64,000 nucleotides of DNA. It comes from Cryptomeria japonica. Taxonomy: Eukaryota > Streptophyta > Pinopsida > Cupressales > Cupressaceae. Positions 44,744 through 57,256 of this stretch are shown in pieces. How positions within the stretch are numbered: the first letter of the stretch is position 1; the number at the start of each line of letters is the position of its first letter. Location of the stretch: the NCBI RefSeq assembly GCF_030272615.1, contig NC_081413.1, positions 552,635,136 through 552,699,135 of the forward strand. The letters run 5' to 3'. The position numbers and the translations under genes are program-made. The notes under the pieces were generated by a model. The model saw only the letters and a list, made by a program, of their open reading frames with translations. It made no database searches and was not told the DNA's origin.

Positions 44744-46230
44744 TGATAGTTCTGATACTTAATATAAGTACAAATCCAATAGCCAACAAGATGAGAGGGG
44801 GGGGGTGAATCATACAAACTTAGTCATCCATAAAAACATCAGATTCAACCTCGGTAACATATATATCAGTTATATAATCAAAAACTGTCAAACATGCAAC
44901 CTCAAAGGCATATGAACAATATAAACCTCATAACACCAGATTTAATGTGGAAACCCAAATAGGGAAAAACCACTATGGGATTTTGGACCCTAAGAAATAT
45001 ACTCTTCTAGAGTATGCTCAGTTAAAAGCAAATCCTGTTAAAGATTACAAACACATTGCTAGATGTGACCCGGTTAAGGGATTTCCCTCAGATTTGTTAG
45101 GATCTTCACTTTGATAGAAGTGACCTTGTCAAAGGATTTCAAACACTCAATCAGAATGTCACCTTGTTAGAGGATTTACATAAAAGACTATTAAGTCCAC
45201 TCGGTTAAGAGATTTCCTATCACTTTCACAAAATAAAAGTAATGAAAATCTATCTACAACTTCACATCTAATATGCTAAAGTAGATTCCTATTTGTTCAA
45301 TACAATCTAGACATAGAATTAATCTTGTCTATCTGCTGGGCATCAATACTTTTTTATTCTAACAGGTCTTCAAGCTTCTATGCTCAGTAATCATTTTGTA
45401 GCATCCTTGTGCATACACTTGCCTGCATACATTGTTTATCAATAGTTTCCTATTTATAAATAATCTTCTAACCACTTAATCTCCTTGATCACATTTCCAT
45501 GATCAATCATAGCCATCAGATCTTTAATTTTGTCCAGGTTCATTGTATCTTTTGATCTGAAAATGTTTTACCCCACCTTGGAACTTGTATTAGGGTAATG
45601 CGGTTCAATCTGAGTTGTAGATCTTTATGCCAAATTTTCATTGCCTTAGATTCGTTAACATACTTCTTCCACGGCTTACTAATCATTAATCCGCTCTAGC
45701 TCATCAACTTCTTTCATTAAATATCACATGTAAACATTTAATGCATTTTGTTATAGATCGATTACAACTTGGTGAATAATAAACTTCACTCAGTAGACAT
45801 TTTGTCTTCATTAACCAATAGTAATAACCTTAGGGTTTACCGACTAGGTTCTTTGCTTGATATCATAGTGTAGTATTAACCTTTACATTTTACAACATCT
45901 GTATGATGTTAAAACAATCTAAAACATCAAGATCTCATCATTGTCTGATGCGGTAGAGTTGCCCATTGAATAACTTATCCCCTTGTTCATCATATTCTTT
46001 CCTGTGTCTTTTACCAACTCCTTTATAATCTTCATATCATACTTCTCAAGATATGGAAACATCATACTGAATTATAAAATCAATTTCTTGACATCAATGA
46101 CAAAATAATAATATCAAGATAGTAAAACATCTTTAATCGGTTATGCTCATAATCATCAACAACCTTCTCAATATCCTTATTGAAATGTCAACAATCTTTC
46201 ATTGTCTGTTATAATGTAATATTGCCAACA
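44744..46230 (-). repeat. 3' LTR of J
   Basis: 1487 bp, homologous to 50976-52483 with scattered substitutions and short indels (for example the segment around 51808-51829 is missing here). Confidence 0.92.
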
Positions 46231-46500
46231 ATCTCCCCCTTTGGCATTGATGGAAAAACCAATTGATTTAACCTGTAAAATATTCGGATTGTTGTGATTC
46301 GAAAATGCTTGAAATGCTCTCCCTCATACATTTAGTCCTTTCTTTTGGTTTCAATCTTTATTTCAATCTGTGGTCTTCAAGTTTCAGTCTTTATTTCAAT
46401 CTGTGGTCTTCTCCAGTCTTCTCCCATATATTCTCAGTCTTCTCCCCCTTAGGTCTTCTCCCTTATTGGTAGGTCTTCTCCCCCTTTGACAACAATCCCA
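46231..46500 (-). promoter_or_regulatory. Repeated PPT motifs of J
   Basis: ATCTCCCCCTTTGGC touches the LTR. TCTTCTCCCCCTTAGG (46438-46453), TCTTCTCCCTTATT (46454-46467) and TCTTCTCCCCCTTTGAC (46475-46491) follow, with GGTCTTC words between. This is a multi-PPT array of the Sirevirus kind. Confidence 0.65.
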
Positions 46501-46763
46501 AAAAGAAAAGAACTAAAACATAATTTCTTTCTGTAAGAAGTTATTTCCTACTGTTTGTGTATCAACTGAGTCTTGGTCAGAGCATTTGTCTGCAATTCCT
46601 GTTCTCTGTATAATTCTAGTAATAATTCTAGTACACTTTCAGAAAAACATTCTAAAGTGTATCACTCCAGCATCAACTCCCCAAAAGATATTCAATAGAG
46701 TCATCGAAGTGATGCTTTCACCGAACTCGGCCAGTGAATGGTAGATAGGGGTAGGACCCCTAA

Positions 46764-49700
46764 CTAACTTCTAAGATACTCAAAAGTGTCCTTTGGCAGT
46801 GGCTTGGTCAAGATATCTACTATTTGGTCCTTTATGCTAACATACTCCAACACCACTTTCTTCTCTTGAACTTCTTCTCTAAGATAATGATATTTGATAG
46901 ATATGTGCTTTGTCTTAGAGTGCATAAGAGGATTCTTTGAAATATTAATGGCACTAGTGTTATCACAAAATATAGTTACTGGCTCGATAACTTGCTCATT
47001 TATACCTTCCAATAGTTGTTTGATCCATGCAATGTTGGTACAATTCAATGCTACAACAACATATTCAGCTTCTGCTGTTGACTGAGAAACACATCCTTGT
47101 TTCTTGCTAAGCCAACTTACTAGCCTTTCTCCTAAGAAGAAAGCACCTCCACTTATGCTTTTCCTGTCATCAATGTTGCCTGCCCAATCAACATTAGTAT
47201 AAAATTTCAAATCAAAATCATTTCCTTTCTGATATACTAAGCCATACTCTTTAGTGCCTTTTAAGTATATGAAAATTCTTTTAATTGCCATCATGTGTAT
47301 TTCCTTAGGATCTGTAGAAAATCTTGCAACAATACCTACTGCATGTGCTATATCTGGCCTACTGTGGACAACATATTGTAGTTTTCCAATCATGGATCGG
47401 TAGAGTGTCTCATCAATAGATGCAGATTCATCATTCTTTGATAGTTTACAGTTGGTAGTCATAGGAGTACTTACTGGTTTTGAATCTTCCATTCCAAATT
47501 TCTTCAAGATTTCCTTTATGTCATTTGATTGAGTAATGAAAATCTCAATTTTCATTTGGAGTATCTGTAAACCTATAAAATACTTAATCTCACCGATTAA
47601 TGACATCTCAAATTCTTTGCTCATTTCATTTCCAAAGTTCTTGCATAAAGAGTCATTTCCACAAAATATAATATCATCAACAAATATGGCTGAGATTAGT
47701 ATTCCATTTTCATCATTCTTCATGTACGTGTTGTTATTCTCACGTGTCCTTATAAAACCAATCTTGATCAAATAAGAGTGCAATCTTTCATACCATGCTC
47801 TAGGTGCCTATTTCAGACCATATAAAGCTTTGTTCAATTTACATACCTGATCTTTATTATTGTCTTCAACAAATCCTTCAGGTTGTTCAATGAAAACTTC
47901 TTCTTCTAATATTCCATTCAGAAATGTAGATTTGACATCCATTTGATATACCTTGAAATTCTTGTAAGCAGCATATTCCAACAATGTTCTTACTCCTTCA
48001 GGTGTAGCAACAGGTGCAAAAGTCTCACCATAATCAATTCCTTCTTCTTGGGCATAACCTTTGCAAACTAGTCTTGCTTTGTTCGGAATGACCTCACCTT
48101 TTTCATTTATCTTGTTTCTGAAGATCCACTTTGTACCGATTACATTTTTGTCCTTCGGTCTTGGGACTTGTGTCCATGTGTCATTCTTCTTGATTTGATC
48201 AATCTCTTCTGTCATAGCATTTATCCAATCTTCACTATTAAATGCCTCTTTCACTATTCTTGGTTCAAATTCAGATATCAAACATGTGTTCTATCTTAGT
48301 TTGTTCCTTGTCATCATTGGATCATCCTTATCTCCTATAATCTGACTTGGTGCATGGTGTCTTCTAACATACTTGGCTAATACAGGCTCGGTAGGCTCTA
48401 TATGATCTTCTTCATCACTCGGTAACTGGATATCTTCTTCATTTTCTTCAACAGTTAACTTGGTAGGACTTCTCGGTTGCACATAGGCAAATTCATCATA
48501 GTCTTCTGGTTCTTTGGAATTTCCTTCATCATTTCTTTCTGCAAATTCATCAATTTTCACATTTACACTTTCTACTATTTTGTTAGATGATTTAATCAGA
48601 CATTTAAATGCTTTGCTTCTAGAAGAATATCCTGGAAATGTTCCTTCTTCGCTTTTCTGATCAAACTTGCCATTTCTATCATCTTTATGAATATAGCATT
48701 TACTTCCAAAGATTTTAAAATAACTTACATTAGGTTTCTTGCCATACCAGATTTCATAAGGTGTCTTCAAAGTACCTTTCTTCAATTGAACTCAGTTCAA
48801 GGTGTAAATAGCTATGATTATTGCTTCTCTCCAAAATGTTTGTGGAACCTTCTTCTCAATCATCAGTGTTCTAGGACAATCCATAATAGATCTATTTCTT
48901 CTTTCAGCTATTCCATTCTGTTGTGGAGTTCTCGGTGCAGAGACTTGTCTTTTAATACCATGATCATTGCAAAATAGTTTGAACTCATCAGATGTGAACT
49001 CTCCTCCTCTATCTGATCTAAGACATTTCAGTTGTCTTCCTGTTTCATTTTCAACTCTAGCCTTATACCATTTAAACATTTGAAAAGCTTCTGATTTTTC
49101 TTTTAAAAACATTACTAACATCATCCTTGAATAGTCATCCACAAATAATATGAAATACTTATCACCATAATAAATTTGAACTTTCATACGACCATAAAGA
49201 TCAGTGTGCACAAGATCTAAAATTCCCTTAGAAGTGTAGGACTTACTTGTAAAGCTTGATCTTGTCATCTTATCCATCTGGCATCCTCGACACATAGCAT
49301 TCTCAGGTTTTTCAAGACTCAGTAGACCTCTTACTCAGTGCTTCTTACTTATTTTGATCAAATTATCAAAATTAGCATGACAAAACCTTTTATGCCATAA
49401 CCAGGTATCATCTATCTTTGCATGCAAACACTTATTGTGAGTTGAGTTAAGGTGAAATGTATTACCTTTTGTTTGTGTCCCGGTAGCAACTAACTTTCCA
49501 TGCTCATCATGAACTTTGACAATTCCTTTCTCAAACTCTATTCGGTAACCTGTGTTGTTTAGCTGTGCTACACTCAACAAATTGTATTTCAAACCTTCAA
49601 CCCAATAAACATCATTGCATCTTGCATTATCAAGAAGTGTTATGGATCCTTTACCTCTTACTGGACATGGTACATCATTACCAAATCTAATATAGCCTCC

Positions 49701-50912
49701 ATCATAATCTTCTAATGTAACAAACTTGTGTTTATCTCCTGTCATATGATGTGAGCATCCACTATCTATAATCCAAGAATCATTTTTACTTATATGAGAT
49801 AGTAGGCCTTTTCTTCATACCTTTCTTCATTCGATCCATCCTTGATAGCCACATAAACAACTTCCTTTGTATCTGTCTCATCTGATTCATTATCATTAGA
49901 TTCCTCATCAGCTATTAGGCATGTCTTTTTATCTCTTCTCCTGAAGTCTCGATGTCCTCTCTAATGATTATCTTTCTGTTTGTCATCTCAGTAATCTCTC
50001 TTTTCACTAGATTCTCTGTTAGGATAGTTAGAAGCCATATGTCCAATCTTATCACAATTGAAACATTTCAAAGGTAGCTTTCCTTTATACTTACCTTTGC
50101 CTCTCGATAACATTTTGGCTAATAGTGCTTCAAACTCTTCTTGCTTTCTGATTTCTTCATATAGTTTGTGTACCTCCTCCATGTTCTTCCAAAATCTTTC
50201 ACTTGCTCCACTGTGATCTCCTTCAGAGTACTTATACTTTCTTTCATTGTAATAATTAGATTCATTTAGATAAAAAAACTAAATGCAGATTCAACTTTAT
50301 TTACCGATGACCTATTGTTATCAAAATTACTTAACTCAAATGCATGTAACTTACCAATAGTAGCATCCAAGGAAACTGCCATATTAGGTACAGACCTTAA
50401 TTCATTGATTGTAGAGACTTGGATTGCATAGGCTGGTAGAAGGGTTCTCAACAACTTACTTGTTACATTTTTTCTTCAATAGTTCCACCTGCTCCTTTGA
50501 TTTGATTTACAATCTCCTTTAGTCTTGTACTATACTAGGTTATGTTTTCACCTTCATTCATCCTCATAGATTCAAGTTGTCCTCTTAAACTATCCACTTT
50601 TGCTCTTTGAACATGTTCATCTCCTCCATATATTGATATAAGCTTATCCCACATTGCCTTTGCATCATTGCAGCCTTCTAGATCATTAAACTCAGAATCG
50701 GTCAATGCAGATGTTATTTCAGTCATTGCTTGAATATGTTCTTGTTTTGCCTTTATCTCTTCCATAGTCAATGGATAGATGCTCGGTGTGATAAAATCAT
50801 TCTCCAGATAGTATACACCATATTCTCCAACTCCTGATAGATGTAGCTTCATCCTTTTCTGCCATGTAGAGAAACTTGACTTATTCAGCTTAGGTGCATC
50901 CCTCTTATACAT
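46764..50912 (-). pseudogene. Copia gag-pol of J (few stops)
   Basis: Order from 50912: Gag UBN2-type region (STWQRRMKLHLSG), knuckle CFNCDKIGHMASNY (~50085; last Cys is Tyr), protease WIIDSGCSHHM (~49765-49735), pre-integrase zinc region (LWHKRFCHANFDNL), integrase (HTDLYG, FVDDYSRM, LRSDRGGEF, TPQQNGIAERRN; 49295-48792), RT ([34 protein letters not shown]) and RNase H (TNVDWAGN, STAEAEY, CDNTSAI) ending at 46764. Catalytic residues of protease, integrase and RT are present. Stops or shifts near 47795, 48285, 48788, 49320, 49800-49980 and 50460-50530 break it, so it cannot now make a full polyprotein. Confidence 0.88.
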
Positions 50913-50961
50913 CTTGGATCTTTAACTCAAGTATCTTTAAAATTTCCTTTCGGAGTCCAAA

Positions 50962-50973
50962 GCTCTAATACCA
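50962..50973 (-). promoter_or_regulatory. Primer-binding site of J
   Basis: GCTCTAATACCA, the antisense initiator tRNA-Met site with one substitution, two bases from the 5' LTR. Confidence 0.8.
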
Positions 50974-50975
50974 AT

Positions 50976-52483
50976 TGATAGTTCTGATACTTAATATAAG
51001 TATAGATCCAATAGCCAACAAGATGAGGGGGGTGGGTGAATCATACAAACTTAGTCATCCATAAAAACATCAGATTCAACCTCAGTAACATATATATCGG
51101 TTATATAATCAAAAATTGTCAAACATGTAACCTTAAAGGCATATGAACAATATAAACCTCATAACACCAGATTTAACATGGAAACCCAAATAGGGAAAAA
51201 CCACTGTGGGATTTCAGACCCACTAAGAAATATACTCTTCTAGAGTATGCTCGGTTAAAAGAAAATCCTATTAAAGATTACAAACACATTGCTAGATGTG
51301 ACCCGGTTAAGGGATTTCCCTCAGATCTGTTAGGATCTTCACTTTGTTAGAAGTGACCTTGTCAAAGGATTTCAAACACTCAATCAGAATGTCACCTTGT
51401 TAGAGGATTTACATATAAGACTATTAAGTCCACTCGGTTAAGAGATTTCTTGTCACTTTCACAAAATAACAGTAATGAAAATCTATCTGCAACTTCACAT
51501 CTAATATGCTAAAGAAGATTCCTATTTGTTCAATAAAATCTAGACATAGAACTAATCTTGTTTATCTGCTGGGCATCAATACTCTGTTATTCTAATAGGT
51601 CTTCAAGCTTCTTTGCTCGGTAATCACTATGTAGCATCCTTGTGCATACACTTTCCTGCATACATTTTTTATCAACAGTTTCCTAGTTATAAACAATCTT
51701 CTAACCACTTAATCTCCTTGATCACATTTCCATGATCAATCATAACCATCAGATCTTTAATTTTGTCCAGGTTCATCGCATCTTTCAATCTGAAAATGTT
51801 TTACCCCACCTTGGATCTTGCACATTCACCTTGGAACTTGTGTTAGGGTAATGCGGTTCAATCTGAGCTATAGATCTTTATGCCAACTTTCCATTGCCTT
51901 AGATTCATTAACAGACTTCTTCCACGGCTTACCAATCATTGATCTGCTCCAGCTCATCAGCTTATTTCATTAAATATCACATGTAAACATTTAATGAATT
52001 GTGTTATAGCTCGGTTACAACTCAGTGAATACTAAACCTCACTCGGTAGACACTCTGTCTTCATTAACCGACAATGATAACCTTAGGGTTTACCGACTAG
52101 GTTCTTTGCCTGATATCTTAGTGTAGTATTAACCTTTACATTTTACAACATATGTATGATGTTAAAACAATCTAAAACATCAAGATCTCATCATTGTCTA
52201 ACTCGGTAGAGTTGCCCATTGAATAAGTTATCCCCTTGTTCATCATATTCTTTCCTATGTCTTTTACCGACTCCTTTATAATCTTCATATCATACTTCTC
52301 AAGATATGGCAACATCATACTAAATTAGAAAATCAATTTCTTAACATCAATGACAAAATAATAATATCAAGATAGTAAAACATCTTTAATCAGTTATGTT
52401 CATAATCATGAAAAACCTTCTCAATATCCTTATTGAAATGTCAACAATCTTTCATTGTCTGTTATAATGTAATATTTCCAACA
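50976..52483 (-). repeat. 5' LTR of J
   Basis: 1508 bp, TGATAGTTCTG...TTTCCAACA, followed by the duplicated target TCTGG. Confidence 0.92.
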
Positions 52484-54485
52484 TCTGGGACTCGAGAGAA
52501 TCATAGGCAGGATAATGTAACTCTTCCACTAGGAATTCAAAGCAAAAATTAGATTCCTGTAGTTGTGGTATAGATGCCAAAGTGGCTATTGCATCCGTTG
52601 CTCTATTTGTTGTTCTGGGGATTTGCTGAAATGATACAAAGGTAAAGTATTTCTTGAGATTATCTACCATTCTCTTATAAGGCATCAGTTTCTCATCTCT
52701 TGTCTGATATAGGTCATTGATTTGGTTGATGATGAGTTGATAATCTCCATAGATGTGTAATTCAACAATCTTCCACTCGATGGCCAACTTGATCCCGTTT
52801 ACCAAAGCTTCATATTCTACAATGTTGTTTGTGCAAGGGAAGAGAAACTTGTAAGCTTTTGGAATTGAATATTTTTGAGGAGTAGTAAAAATTATTCCGG
52901 CACTAGAACCATGCTGAGTGAAAGACCCATCAAAGAACATCTTTTATGATTTTTCAATAAGGTGCATGATTGATTCATCTGGGAATTCTATATGCAGAGG
53001 TTGACTATCTTCAAGTGGAGCATCAACAAGTTGGTATGCAATACCCTGTCCTTTGATGGCTTTACGTTCCACATATTCAATATCAAATTCTGTAAGAACC
53101 ATGACCCATTTGGCCAGTCTTTCTGTAAGCGTTGCTTTATTGAGAAGATATTTGAGCGGATCAATCTTGGCTACCAGCTCAATAGAGTGTGCTAACATAT
53201 AGTGCCTTAATTTTTGTGATGCAAAGACCAATGCTAAGCATGCTTTCTCTATTATAGTGTAGTTCATTTCATACAACACCAATATTTTGCTGATGTAATA
53301 GATAGCTCATTCCTTTTTATTATCATCTTGTTGTGCCAGAAGTGCCCCCAGTGAAGTATCTGTAGCTGATATGTATAGAATCAGTGGCTTACCTTGAATC
53401 GGTGGCATTAATATGGGTGGATTAGAAAGATATTCTTTGATTTGTTGTAAATGTTGTTCACAATATTTATCCTAGTTGTATTGAATTCCTTTCCTTAATA
53501 CCTTTGTGAAGGGTTGAGCTTTGTCTGCTAGTTGAAATATAAAATGCCTTATTGACTAAAGACAACCCTGTAAACTTCTCATTTGACTGATATTCTTGGG
53601 CGGAGGCATTTCCATTATAGCTTGGACCTTTTTAAGGTCAACCTCAATTCCTTTTTTTTAAATTATGTAACCAAGCAACTTTCCTGATGTTACTCCAAAT
53701 GCACACTTCTTAGGATTTAACCAGAGCTTGAATCTTTCCATTCTATCTAGTATGAGGCCTACTTCTTGAATATGCGTAGATCTCTTCATGGTTTTTACTA
53801 GGGTGTTATCAATATAATCTTCCATGTTTTTATGCATCATATCATGGAAGATAGTGGTTATTGCTCTTTGATAAGTTGCTCCTGCGTTCTTTAGCCCAAA
53901 CGGCATAACATTCCAGCAGAAGGTTCCCCATGCACACGTGAAAGTTGTCTTTTCTTGATCTTCAGGTGCTATCTTGATCTGATTGTAACCAAAGAATCCA
54001 TCCATTAATGAATGCATCGCATATCTAGTAGTCATATCTACTATCATGTCAATGTTGGGCAATGAAAAATCATCTTTCGGACATGCTTTGTTGATATCCT
54101 CGAAGTCTGTGCAAACTCTAATAGATTTGTCTACCTTTGATACAGGTACTATGTTTGATATCCATTCTGCGTAGTCTATAGCTCTGATGAATCCAGCTTT
54201 TAGCAATTTCTCTAGTTCAGCTTTGACTAGCAATGCCACATGAGGATGCATCTTACAGAGTTTTTGGTTGACTGGTTTAACTCCTAGTGTAATAGAGAGA
54301 TGATGCATGATGAGATCAGGATCTAGTCCTGGCATATTTGAGTATTTCCATGCAAAGTTGATCTTCTTTTCTAAAAAAAGGTTGCTGAAATATTTTAACT
54401 CTTCTGCTGATAGTGATTGAGCTAAATGAATGATGTGTGGTGTCTCTTGACTCCCAATGTTCACTAGTTGAGTTGGCTCGATCAA
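52484..54485 (-). pseudogene. Gypsy RT and two RNase H domains of G
   Basis: RT (54485-53658) shows GFIRAIDYAEWISNIVPV, RVCTDFEDINKACPKDDF, FFGYNQIKIAPEDQEKTTF, MPFGLKNAGATYQ and the catalytic box as YIDN, where YIDD is expected, so one metal-binding Asp is lost. A first RNase H/connection region (53282-52944) has YTIIEKACLALVFASQKLRHYM. A second RNase H (52940-52489) has MFFDGSFTQHGSSAG, NNIVEYEALVNGIKLAIE and LHIYGDYQLIINQI, the extra RNase H of Tat/Ogre-type elements. Stops lie between RT and the first RNase H. It ends at J's target site. Confidence 0.85.
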
Positions 54486-56755
54486 TATGGAAGATCTCTC
54501 CTAGAAGTGACTTGGCAGTATATCAAGTATCTCACCTTCAAGCGCCTCAAAGAGGTTTTCACCTTTAGGTACGTCTTTTTTTTCTCTTTTTTAGATTCTG
54601 ACACCGCCACAATGTGGTTTTCGCCATCAGGTCTTTTATTTTTATTTTTCTTATTTTTGTGACTAAGATACTTGATATCTGGTTCAATCATGTTTTCACT
54701 CTGTTCACTGGTGGAAGAGTTCATGGGTTCAACTGCATTGAGATAATAGGCTAACGTATAGTCATTGGAAAAAGTAGGTACATTCAAGGGTTGGTTATAA
54801 AGAGTTTAATCAATCAGTTCAGGATGTATTAAGGATAAGGTTGGAACAGGCTCAAGGGAGTTCATGGTACTATCATCATGGCTTCAGATTGACCAGTCGA
54901 GTTCCAGAAGACTACCTTGCGTATGTGTCTTGAGACTTGGAAGAGTTATGACATGATTATCAAAAATCATGTTAGTATCTATTGGACCTAATCCAACTGA
55001 CCTACTTCTAGCATTGTCACCTACTTCAGACTAGACTACATACCGTGGTGTGACAGTAACAGGGTCAGCAGATAGTATCTCAACATTCATGACAAAGTAG
55101 TCATAATGCGTTGTTGAATAGTTGTTATAAATAGAGCTCCTATTTGAGTTATCAAAGTCATAAGATGAAGTTTCTAACTCGTCTTCAAGTGGCTTAGTAA
55201 AAGTATATATAGTATCAATACCCACATCTTTGATGCTACAAGTTCCTTCGTGATTTGGTTCATTGATTACCTGTATTTGACACACTTGTGGACATAACCT
55301 TGATGGTTCTATTAATCCATGTCATTTGTTCCATTCAGCTTCCTCTAAACTGATGACTGGTTCTATTTTTGTAGCTTCTAATTATTCTTTTGTAGTTCTG
55401 TACCTGATTTGTCCTATCTCGTTAGAGGGAGAGTTAGTAGGTGAAGAAATTGCTTGTGTCCGTTCTTCCTCCAGCTGTTGTTCATAGTCTTCTTGTCTTT
55501 TTATCTGATTTCTTCCATTTTCTTTTGCATTTTTAGGCATATCAGCTCTTGTGCATCATCTATGATATCACTAGATTCTTCAGGGGTTTCTGTAGTAGAT
55601 GTATCTGAGAGATGGTCAGGACCCCATTCATACTCATTTGAATCAGTTTTTGAATCATCTACTTGTTGTCTGCCAGTATATGTGACCAAAATGTTCAGCA
55701 AGGCAAACAATTCTAGAGATTCTGTATACTTCATCTCTCATATCCTCTGCAACTTCTACTTCCTGTTGTATTATAGTTGATATAATTGGAACTTGATTAC
55801 CATTTTTTTCCTCTCACTGGGTGGGCAATTCTTTTTGTTCATAGTCACACTCTTCCTGAGTTTGTTGAGTATTAATTTCTTGTGTTGTTAAAGGTAGTGC
55901 CTTTTTCTTCCACTTAAGTTGATGGTGGGACGTGTGCTTATGATTTGATGACTTTCTTAGATCATATCCCAGTTCAGCTTTATCATTGGCAAACTTAGTT
56001 TGTAACTAAATAGGTTCAACAATACCTTCTTGACGTTTGCATAGAGGACCGGTACTTGAATATCCCATTCATTCAAGCATCTTATAGCCTGGACCATATT
56101 GTGTCATGGAAATCTCACAATGTCATATTTCTTTGTTTGCACTATCTTCTTTGAAAAGCGATTTGAGAACATCATCCTCTTCTATTTCACCTGTAAGAGA
56201 AGTAGAGGACTTTATAAAGATACCATCATAAATGACTTTTGGAGTTGAAGTTTGTGGCTTCATAACCTCTGATGGTTTTCCTGACTGTCTTGGTAATGGA
56301 GGAAGAGACATTAGTGAGAGTATAGGCTCTATTTTGTAGCCATCTATGCCAGTGTTTGTGATTTGCAATTTCTTTTCTAAATCTTTCAGCAAAGATTCTG
56401 AACTTTCAGCTATAGAGGTTGCTCTTTTATGAGGAACAAAATCATCAGCACTCTGCATTAATTCATTGCAGGTATAGCTTGTATCAGCAGGAATACTGTC
56501 TTCAACTCCATTATAAGGAAATTTCAAGCATTGATGATACGCAGATGGTACTGCTTTCATTTCATGAATCCATGGCCTGCCCAGTAAGATGTTGGATGAA
56601 AGATGAAGATCCAGGACTTGAAAAATGACATCTCTTTCTATAGGTCCTACCCTGATTAGTAATCACACAAGACCCTTAGAGGTTCTTTCTTCTTCATCAT
56701 AAGCCTTGATTGTTACTTTCTTTGTTGGATCAATAACGTTTGCAGAAAATCCCAA
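54486..56755 (-). pseudogene. Long linker between protease and RT of G
   Basis: About 2.3 kb separates the protease from RT, far more than usual in gypsy elements. The minus strand has open pieces (55031-55285, 55501-55734, 56123-56560) that are acidic and Ser/Thr-rich with no motif I recognise. The frame is broken repeatedly. It probably encoded an unstructured extension of the polyprotein; a separate small ORF is possible. Confidence 0.45.
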
Positions 56756-57070
56756 CTATGTCAGTAGATTGTAGGTACAGATATTCAACCCAGTGCCTCC
56801 ATCTATCAAAACATGTTTAACTTGGTGTTTATGGATCATGGTTTCAATGTGTAATGGCTGGTTATGTGGGTGACTCAGTGAGTTATCATCCTCTTCAGAG
56901 AAAGTGAGATAATGAGGCAAAGTCAGGTGACCCACCATAGACTGAAACTGATCCACGTCTAAATCTTTAGGGACACTGGTGGTAAGTAGAGCCTTGTCCA
57001 GGACCTCTCTATGAGCAGAAGAGATCTTAAGCAGTTCCAAAATGGAGATTTGAGCATTGGTTCTCTTCAA
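56756..57070 (-). pseudogene. Gypsy aspartic protease region of G
   Basis: VKHVLIDGGTGLNIC near the end of this open piece fits the retropepsin active site LIDxGS/T followed by NI. Upstream is SVPKDLDVDQFQSMVGHL. The protease cuts the polyprotein. A stop follows NLLT at 56756; gag precedes it after a broken stretch (57071-57256). Confidence 0.65.
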
Positions 57071-57256
57071 TTGTTCGACAATACTATAACCAGGAGAAGA
57101 TGATAAAGCCAGCTTTTTTTATTTGGTCGTGATTGTATCTACTTGTCTATGTGGTAGATTTGTTTGATCGAAAGTTGAGGAACTAACTCCTGGGAGAGTA
57201 ATCTTCCTTTGAGCGCGAGTCATAGCATTAGTAGTTTGTGCTTGATTTTGTTTATC

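Larger units (their letters stand above)
44744..52483 (-). mobile_element. Ty1/copia retrotransposon J (Sirevirus-like), nested in G
   Basis: A complete 7740-bp element: LTRs 44744-46230 and 50976-52483 (TGATAGTTCTG...CCAACA), antisense PBS 50962-50973, gag-pol on the minus strand, repeated PPTs, and a perfect target duplication TCTGG (44739-44743 and 52484-52488). It lies between G's second RNase H and integrase. The LTRs are similar but clearly not the same, so it is older than C. Gag-pol is split by several stops. Confidence 0.93.
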
